Source of the DNA: CAYYOS01 sp964473355
Lineage (GTDB): Bacteria; Pseudomonadota; Gammaproteobacteria; Burkholderiales; REEB80
DNA length: 10,110 nt
Direction: 5' to 3'
Assembly: GCA_964473355.1 (NCBI GenBank)
Contig: CAYYOS010000092.1
Span: forward strand, 1-10,110
Shown: positions 5,847 to 10,110 of the stretch, in pieces
How positions within the stretch are numbered: the first letter of the stretch is position 1
How the letters are laid out: each line of letters starts with the position of its first letter
The notes under the pieces: generated by a model
The model's input: the letters and a program-made list of their open reading frames with translations, nothing else
Told to the model about the DNA's origin: nothing
The model's database searches: none
Program-made: the position numbers and the translations under genes

Positions 5847-7073
5847 TTAAATAAAATGGGTATGCGGCGCGGTTTTTCCGCGTCCCAAGGTCGCGGCGAT
5901 GGCCGTGGTGGCCAAGCAAAAAAGTCCCGCCACGGTAAAACTCAATGGCGCGCCGAATTCAGTTACGCCATATCCTATCACGGGATAGCTCAATAGCCAG
6001 AAGGCATGAGTCCACGCAAAGTGCGCGGCATAAGCGCGGCCCCGTTCTTCTTCCGAAGTATGTTCGGCCAATAATGTCGCCGAGGGAATCGCGATCAGCG
6101 CCTGACCGATACCGTTTAATAGCCACATCAGGCCAAAGAAAATCAAAGGCGGCTGCAGCATCCCCGGTAAGAGTGACAAGCCCAGCAAAGTGCCGCCAGT
6201 CAAAAGGCTCAATGACGCCCATCGATGGCGCTTACCGTGCAATAATTTGGGCGCTTGGGCATGGCGCTCATAACGCCCGGTGATGCGGCTTAAACTTAAG
6301 GCAGCGAGGGTGGAGCCCAGTCCCACCAGGGCCATCGCTATGGTAAACGCGGTTTCATTTAGTTCGAGCACTTCCTTAACGTAAACCACCGTCCCCACTA
6401 TAGCCACAGCGCCCGCGGTGGCCTCTGCAACGCTTAATATCAGCGCTTGACGTAAAGCTAGCTCACGGAACAACACGCGTGTGCCATAGGCAATTTGCCC
6501 AAAAAATCCCCGTAAGGAAAAAGCGCTTGTAGATTTCGCGAGAGGCGGGAAAATCGTAGCGGCAACTAGCGCGGCGGAGACGAGGTAGGTAGCAGCGTCA
6601 AACCAAAACATCCATTTTAGATCGAGAACGGCAATAAGAATGCCGGCTAAAAGCGGCGCGCCCACGGCTTCGACATCCGCCGCAACACGAGAGAATGATA
6701 GGGCTTTTACGTAGAGTTGCGGGCCGACTATGGCCGGAATGCTGGCTTCAAAAACCGGGGTAAAAAACGCGGTAGCCGCGTTGATTAAAAAAATCATCGC
6801 ATAGATTTGCCAGACCTCAGTGATAAAGGGGAACATGGCCAGCAAAACAAATCGAACTATATCCGAGCCGATAAGAATAGTCTTACGATTAACACGATCG
6901 GCGAGAATTCCGGCCAGCTGCGAAAACAATAAAAAAGCTAGGATGCGCAGCATTAATGCGCTGCCAATAACCGCCGCCGCCCCTTTGCCGCCGACTAACT
7001 GATAGGCAAATAGCGCGAGTCCGATGGTTGTGACCCCACTGCCCGCCAAAGAAATAATTTGCGCGCTAAACAA
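5847..7073 (-). CDS. Major facilitator superfamily exporter; true start uncertain
   Basis: Inner-membrane transporter of at least 408 residues with about 12 membrane segments, closest in pattern to EntS-like (MFS_3) exporters. The family loop motif GILADRVNRK is at residues 55-64 and the central cytoplasmic loop at about 178-205. The substrate is unknown; its place after czcD suggests, but does not show, a role in metal or metallophore export. The coordinates use TTG at 7073, which has no Shine-Dalgarno sequence and leaves the protein starting almost inside the first membrane helix. The frame stays open upstream to 7133, and the residues before the TTG (LINTSLWQNTNYLRLF) look like a normal MFS N terminus. 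No ATG, GTG or TTG lies in that part; only ATT at 7112-7114 or CTG at 7077-7079. The ATT overlaps the czcD stop and has GGGGG 9 bases upstream. Confidence 0.85.
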   Translation of the reverse strand: MFSAQIISLAGSGVTTIGLALFAYQLVGGKGAAAVIGSALMLRILAFLLFSQLAGILADRVNRKTILIGSDIVRFVLLAMFPFITEVWQIYAMIFLINAATAFFTPVFEASIPAIVGPQLYVKALSFSRVAADVEAVGAPLLAGILIAVLDLKWMFWFDAATYLVSAALVAATIFPPLAKSTSAFSLRGFFGQIAYGTRVLFRELALRQALILSVAEATAGAVAIVGTVVYVKEVLELNETAFTIAMALVGLGSTLAALSLSRITGRYERHAQAPKLLHGKRHRWASLSLLTGGTLLGLSLLPGMLQPPLIFFGLMWLLNGIGQALIAIPSATLLAEHTSEEERGRAYAAHFAWTHAFWLLSYPVIGYGVTEFGAPLSFTVAGLFCLATTAIAATLGRGKTAPHTHFI

Positions 7074-7107
7074 GCGCAGGTAGTTAGTATTTTGCCAAAG
7101 TGAGGTA

Positions 7108-8031
7108 TTAATGAGGCGCTGCCCCCGTCGGCGTCACGCAGGTGGCCCCAGCCAACTTGCACGGATCTGTTTCCATTTGCACGGTTGAATGCCGAATATT
7201 GAATTTTTGTTCGAGTAGATTTGATACGGCCGTTAACACCTGCTGTTCGCCCCGAATGGCTACGTTGATGACCAGGTGAGCAGTTAAACTGACTTTGCCG
7301 CTGCTGATGGCCCAAACGTGTAAGTCATGCACTTCCGTTACACCGGGGACTTCCCTTAAGGCTTGATCAATCTCTGCGAGCGCAATCCCTTCCGGTACGC
7401 CTTCCAGTAAAATATTAACGCTTTGCTTGAGCAGTATCCAGGTGCGGGGCAAAATCCACAAACCAATCAATACGGCCAAAATGGCATCAATAGGTTGCCA
7501 ACCGGTAAATTTAATAATAATAGCGGCAACAATAACGGCAACAGAGCCGATTAAGTCGCTCCAAACTTCCAGGTAAGCGCTTTTGATGTTGAGGCTTTCT
7601 TTGCTACCGCTACGCAACAAACGAATTGCGATGATATTAACCACCAAACCAATTGCTGCGACCACCATCATGCCGCCGGATGCAATGGGGATGGGGTTTT
7701 GTAGGCGCTGATAAGCTTCAAACAAAATGTATAATGCAACCAGAAACAAGACGACTGCATTGACTGCAGCCGCCAAAATTTCAAAACGATAATAGCCAAA
7801 GGTGCGTGCTTTATCGGCTGGCCTGCGCGCAATGCGAATGGCTGCTAGCGAAATTGCCAGCGCTGCGGCATCGGTAAACATATGCGCGGCATCAGAGAGC
7901 AACGCTAAGCTGCCGGTGATAATGCCACCGATAATTTCCGCGACAAGATAAGTGGTCGTTAACGCAAGGGCGAGCCAAAGACGCTGCTCGTTTTTGGTAC
8001 TTGCTGCACCGTGGTCATGGCCCGCACCCAT
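7108..8031 (-). CDS. czcD: Cation diffusion facilitator, CzcD type
   Basis: Inner-membrane metal/proton antiporter of 307 residues that moves Zn2+, and often Co2+ or Cd2+, from cytoplasm to periplasm, where a Czc pump can take it on. There are six membrane segments, then a cytoplasmic domain from about residue 205. The transport site is visible as DAAHMFTD (47-54) in helix 2 and LEVWSD (154-159) in helix 5, giving H50, D54 and D159 as likely ligands; helix 5 has glutamate (E155) where many zinc CDFs have histidine. RTFGYYRFE (76-84) and the cytoplasmic HDLHVW (235-240) are typical. The short N terminus holds H5 and H7. The sequence resembles Cupriavidus CzcD more than ZitB or FieF. The gene begins 32 bases after czcC, with AAGGA 4 bases before the ATG. 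Confidence 0.93.
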   Translation of the reverse strand: MGAGHDHGAASTKNEQRLWLALALTTTYLVAEIIGGIITGSLALLSDAAHMFTDAAALAISLAAIRIARRPADKARTFGYYRFEILAAAVNAVVLFLVALYILFEAYQRLQNPIPIASGGMMVVAAIGLVVNIIAIRLLRSGSKESLNIKSAYLEVWSDLIGSVAVIVAAIIIKFTGWQPIDAILAVLIGLWILPRTWILLKQSVNILLEGVPEGIALAEIDQALREVPGVTEVHDLHVWAISSGKVSLTAHLVINVAIRGEQQVLTAVSNLLEQKFNIRHSTVQMETDPCKLAGATCVTPTGAAPH

Positions 8032-8035
8032 ATTA

Positions 8036-8040
8036 TCCTT
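8036..8040 (-). promoter_or_regulatory. Ribosome-binding site of czcD
   Basis: Minus-strand AAGGA lies 4 bases before the czcD ATG in the 32-base gap after czcC, so czcD can be translated without coupling to czcC. Confidence 0.65.
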
Positions 8041-8063
8041 ATCGTAAATTAATTAGATAGGTT

Positions 8064-9308
8064 TCAATGATCGCTTGCTTCCATATCCCAAATCATATGC
8101 GCATCTACCAGCAATAAATAGTAGGCCCGCAATGCAGCAATGCGCGCTTGATGGGCGGTGAGTGCCGCGGCGAGTGCCAAACGTCTTGCTTGTAATACGG
8201 CTTGTAAATCCGCTTCACCCAATTGATAAGCCCGTTGCATTAACCTCACGTTTTCGCTACTGGCGCTTGCTGCCTGATTAGCGGCAACCCAAGTCTCATA
8301 ACTGCCGCCCGCCAGACTGACGTTAGCGGCGATTTCAGTTTCAAGCGCGCGACGCTTAGACTCGAATTCCAAACGGGCGGTTTCGACGGTGGCAATGGCC
8401 TGATCAGCCAGCAGCGTGCGCCGTTTGCCGGGCAAGGGGATTGAGACACTGGCACCAACAATTTTTTCGTTTCCGCCCATTTCGGCAGCGAAGTAGGCGC
8501 CTACGGTCGGGTCTGGCACTCGTTCAGCGCGCGCGCGTTCAGCGGTTGCTTGGGCCCGTGCGAACTGTGCTTCCGGGATGCGTAGCTCGTGACTGTGCAT
8601 GAAGGTCGCTTGTTGCCAGAATGCGGTATCTTCCTTCAATGGTTGCGGTTCCGACAAAAGCGGGCGCTCTAGCGCAAGTGAGGGGAAACGGCCCTGTAGG
8701 CGCGTTCGTGCCGCCGCTGCTTGAGTCGCATGCTCGCTGAATACCCGCGTCAGTTCAGCCAGCTCGGCTTGTGCAAGATTAACGTCCAGCTTCGCGGCAT
8801 CCCCCGCACGAAAGCGTTTTTCAACCGCAGCGAGATTTTCTTGGGCCGAACTTCGCTGTGCCGCGATGATTTCCTTGGCGTGGAGAGCGGCGATGCTGTC
8901 CATCCACAAGGCTAGCAGATCACGACTAGCTTGATGTAGTGCATCGCCATAGCGCGCCTCGGCCTCAGTGACGCCGAGTTCTCCCAGTTTTCGGTCGAGT
9001 GCTGCCTTGCCCGGCCACCGTATCGGCCGTTCCAACGAGGCAGTCCATTCGGAATAATCAGGCCCGTTGGTTATTTTTCGCTGCTGGCGCGTGGCACGCG
9101 CTTGGAATTCGTATGGGCCTAGCGCCGTTATTTCACCCTCGATACGCGCAGCATTGAGTGCAGTGCGCGCATTGGCAACCCGCGCATCTGCATCCAATAC
9201 TTGTCGCGCCGCTGGGGTTGCGGGCAAGTCGGTGGGCGTCGCTATTTCCGCGGCTGTCACAGACATTGTGACCAACATCACAGCTATGATTATTGGCGCC
9301 CTCATCAT
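8064..9308 (-). CDS. czcC: TolC-family outer-membrane channel of a metal RND pump, CzcC type
   Basis: Outer-membrane factor of 414 residues that forms the exit duct of a tripartite efflux pump. A signal peptide is clear (MMRAPIIIAVMLVTMSVTAA, cut near residue 20); there is no lipobox cysteine. The two structural repeats of the family are visible: PGK at 99-101 and 293-295, and the helix-turn patterns RFRAGDAAKLDVNLAQAEL (165-183) and AYQLGEADLQAVLQARRL (360-377). The rest is long Ala/Glu/Arg-rich helix that would build the periplasmic tunnel. The frame is open further upstream to 9581, but that part only shadows the DUF3240 gene. The ATG at 9308 is chosen because it begins the signal peptide, has GGGAG 7 bases upstream and overlaps the DUF3240 stop (ATGA). 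Metal specificity cannot be told from this subunit. Confidence 0.9.
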   Translation of the reverse strand: MMRAPIIIAVMLVTMSVTAAEIATPTDLPATPAARQVLDADARVANARTALNAARIEGEITALGPYEFQARATRQQRKITNGPDYSEWTASLERPIRWPGKAALDRKLGELGVTEAEARYGDALHQASRDLLALWMDSIAALHAKEIIAAQRSSAQENLAAVEKRFRAGDAAKLDVNLAQAELAELTRVFSEHATQAAAARTRLQGRFPSLALERPLLSEPQPLKEDTAFWQQATFMHSHELRIPEAQFARAQATAERARAERVPDPTVGAYFAAEMGGNEKIVGASVSIPLPGKRRTLLADQAIATVETARLEFESKRRALETEIAANVSLAGGSYETWVAANQAASASSENVRLMQRAYQLGEADLQAVLQARRLALAAALTAHQARIAALRAYYLLLVDAHMIWDMEASDH

Positions 9309-9607
9309 GATATTTCTCCCGCGGCGATAACCGGCGTCATCCAATAGCGCAACCCTATACGCGACATTTGCTGACGCAAACTCGTAAGTAAGGTTTCGGC
9401 GGTATTCGCTTCGAGTAACAGAGTAAACGCGAGTTCGCGCGTACGACCCAATACTTGCTCGCCGACTCCTAGATGGGCCGGATGAAATCCGTGCCCGAGT
9501 ATTTTCGCGCTGGTGAAAATTCCAGTATCTTGTGCCAGCAATAAAAAATCCCAGAGTTGCTCCTCGGCAGCGGGCGGACAAATTAGCGTTAAACAGACGT
9601 CAGACAT
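9305..9607 (-). CDS. DUF3240 family protein of a metal-efflux operon
   Basis: Protein of 100 residues with no signal peptide or membrane segment, so cytoplasmic. It matches the DUF3240 pattern: CLTLICPP at the start, an acidic helix ending in DFLL, FTSAKILGHG (31-40), the GEQVLGRTRE segment (49-58), a Leu-rich helix, then IGLRYWMTPVIAAGEI at the C terminus. The predicted order beta-alpha-beta-beta-alpha-beta recalls ferredoxin-like/PII-like folds. C5, C10, H39, H42 and H45 could bind metal, which is inference. The function is unknown, but the family is known for sitting beside heavy-metal RND genes. It starts within the czcA stop (ATGTCTGA, 8-base overlap) and ends within the czcC start (4-base overlap), so it should be made in step with the pump subunits. 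Confidence 0.85.
   Translation of the reverse strand: MSDVCLTLICPPAAEEQLWDFLLLAQDTGIFTSAKILGHGFHPAHLGVGEQVLGRTRELAFTLLLEANTAETLLTSLRQQMSRIGLRYWMTPVIAAGEIS
9316..9320 (-). promoter_or_regulatory. Ribosome-binding site deciding the czcC start
   Basis: Minus-strand GGGAG lies 7 bases before the ATG at 9308, within the end of the DUF3240 gene. It supports this ATG over the longer open frame and over the adjacent second ATG, for which the spacing would be 10 bases. Confidence 0.7.
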
Positions 9608-10110
9608 GAGAGTGGCCTTTCGGAAAAGCGAAGCGCAAATAAAGCATGGGCAAAATGATGAGCGTCAAGAGTGTCGCAGTAATTAATCCGCTAATAACGA
9701 CGATGGCAAGCGGGCGTTGGATTTCTGAACCTGGTCCAGTTGAGAATAATAGGGGAATAAGTCCGAAAATAGTGATGGAAGCTGTCATCATCACCGGTCG
9801 CAGCCGACGTTTAGCGCCAGTAATAACAATCTCTTTGATGTTCATCCCGGCTTCATGCAATTGGTTAAAATACCCCACCATGACCACGCCATTCAATACT
9901 GCGATTCCGAGAAGCGCGATAAATCCGATCGATGCTGGAACGGAAAGATACTCGCCGGTAAGCCATAATCCGACTATCCCGCCGATTAACGCAAAGGGGA
10001 TGTTGCTCAACACGAGCAACGCTTGCCGCACGGAACCAAAAGTCGAAAACAGCAATAAAAAAATCAGACCAAGTGCCACCGGCACCACAATCGACAAGCG
10101 TGTTGCAGCG
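9600..10110 (-). CDS. czcA: CzcA-type heavy-metal RND transporter, C-terminal part only
   Basis: The last 169 codons of an inner-membrane RND proton/metal antiporter; the frame runs off the right edge, and the full protein should exceed 1000 residues. The visible part covers the final membrane segments. The stretch SIGFIALLGIAVLNGVVMV, the loop RRLRPVMMTASITIFGLIPL, then EIQRPLAIVVISGLITATLL and a last segment ending in LPMLYLRF are typical of the heavy-metal (HME) branch, as in CzcA, CusA and CnrA. The tail KGHSHV has two histidines. The helix 4 residues that would separate Zn/Co/Cd from Cu/Ag pumps lie outside the window, so the symbol rests on the general pattern and on czcD and czcC next door. 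The TTG at 10097 is internal and not a start. The stop overlaps the DUF3240 gene by 8 bases. Confidence 0.88.
   Translation of the reverse strand, partial: AATRLSIVVPVALGLIFLLLFSTFGSVRQALLVLSNIPFALIGGIVGLWLTGEYLSVPASIGFIALLGIAVLNGVVMVGYFNQLHEAGMNIKEIVITGAKRRLRPVMMTASITIFGLIPLLFSTGPGSEIQRPLAIVVISGLITATLLTLIILPMLYLRFAFPKGHSHV

Noticed and set aside
8064..9581. A 505-codon version of the czcC frame starting at 9581
   Set aside because: The first 91 codons lie over the DUF3240 gene in another frame and are Arg/Ser-rich without family resemblance. The signal peptide and ribosome-binding site place the start at 9308.

Overview
The window looks like chromosomal DNA of a Gram-negative proteobacterium, most probably a betaproteobacterium. 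The basis is the + strand gene order pabC-mltG-tmk-holB-pilZ-tatD-ankyrin protein, which continues a fatty-acid/folate/replication cluster familiar from beta- and gammaproteobacteria. A true PilZ-type pilus protein next to holB, a periplasmic ankyrin protein behind tatD, and a CzcD/CzcA-type metal resistance set with a DUF3240 protein also fit. No genus is claimed. There are no tRNA or rRNA genes, CRISPR arrays or complete insertion sequences.

Left half, + strand (1-5240): the 3' part of pabC (folate branch), mltG (peptidoglycan glycan-strand termination), tmk (dTTP supply), holB (clamp-loader delta prime), pilZ (type IV pilus biogenesis), tatD (metal-dependent nuclease) and an exported ankyrin-repeat protein. 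From tmk to the ankyrin gene every junction overlaps (4, 8, 1 and 8 bases), so these five genes form one tightly coupled unit. The only real break is a 140-base gap between mltG and tmk. It contains a 114-base segment bounded by 15-base inverted repeats, with smaller nested stems inside.

Junction (5237-5337): the two gene blocks converge here. The junction holds an 83-base element with 22-base imperfect terminal inverted repeats, and one arm supplies the stop codon of the ankyrin gene. It looks like a small non-autonomous element or a long hairpin that may act as a two-way terminator.

Right half, - strand (10110 down to 5338), read in its own direction: the 3' end of a czcA-type heavy-metal RND pump, a DUF3240 protein, a czcC-type outer-membrane channel, a czcD-type cation diffusion facilitator, an MFS exporter and a DUF456 membrane protein. 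CzcA and CzcC would form, with an adaptor not seen here, a pump that moves divalent metal ions (Zn, Co, Cd, or possibly Cu/Ag) out through both membranes. CzcD would move metal from cytoplasm to periplasm. Gaps are small or negative throughout, suggesting one operon whose promoter lies beyond the window. The MFS gene has no ordinary start codon where homology requires one; this is the main coding anomaly.

Overall the window is mostly recognisable core genes plus a metal-efflux operon. The least explained parts are the mltG-tmk structured segment, the inverted-repeat element at the convergent junction, the MFS start, and the DUF3240 protein placed inside the efflux operon.
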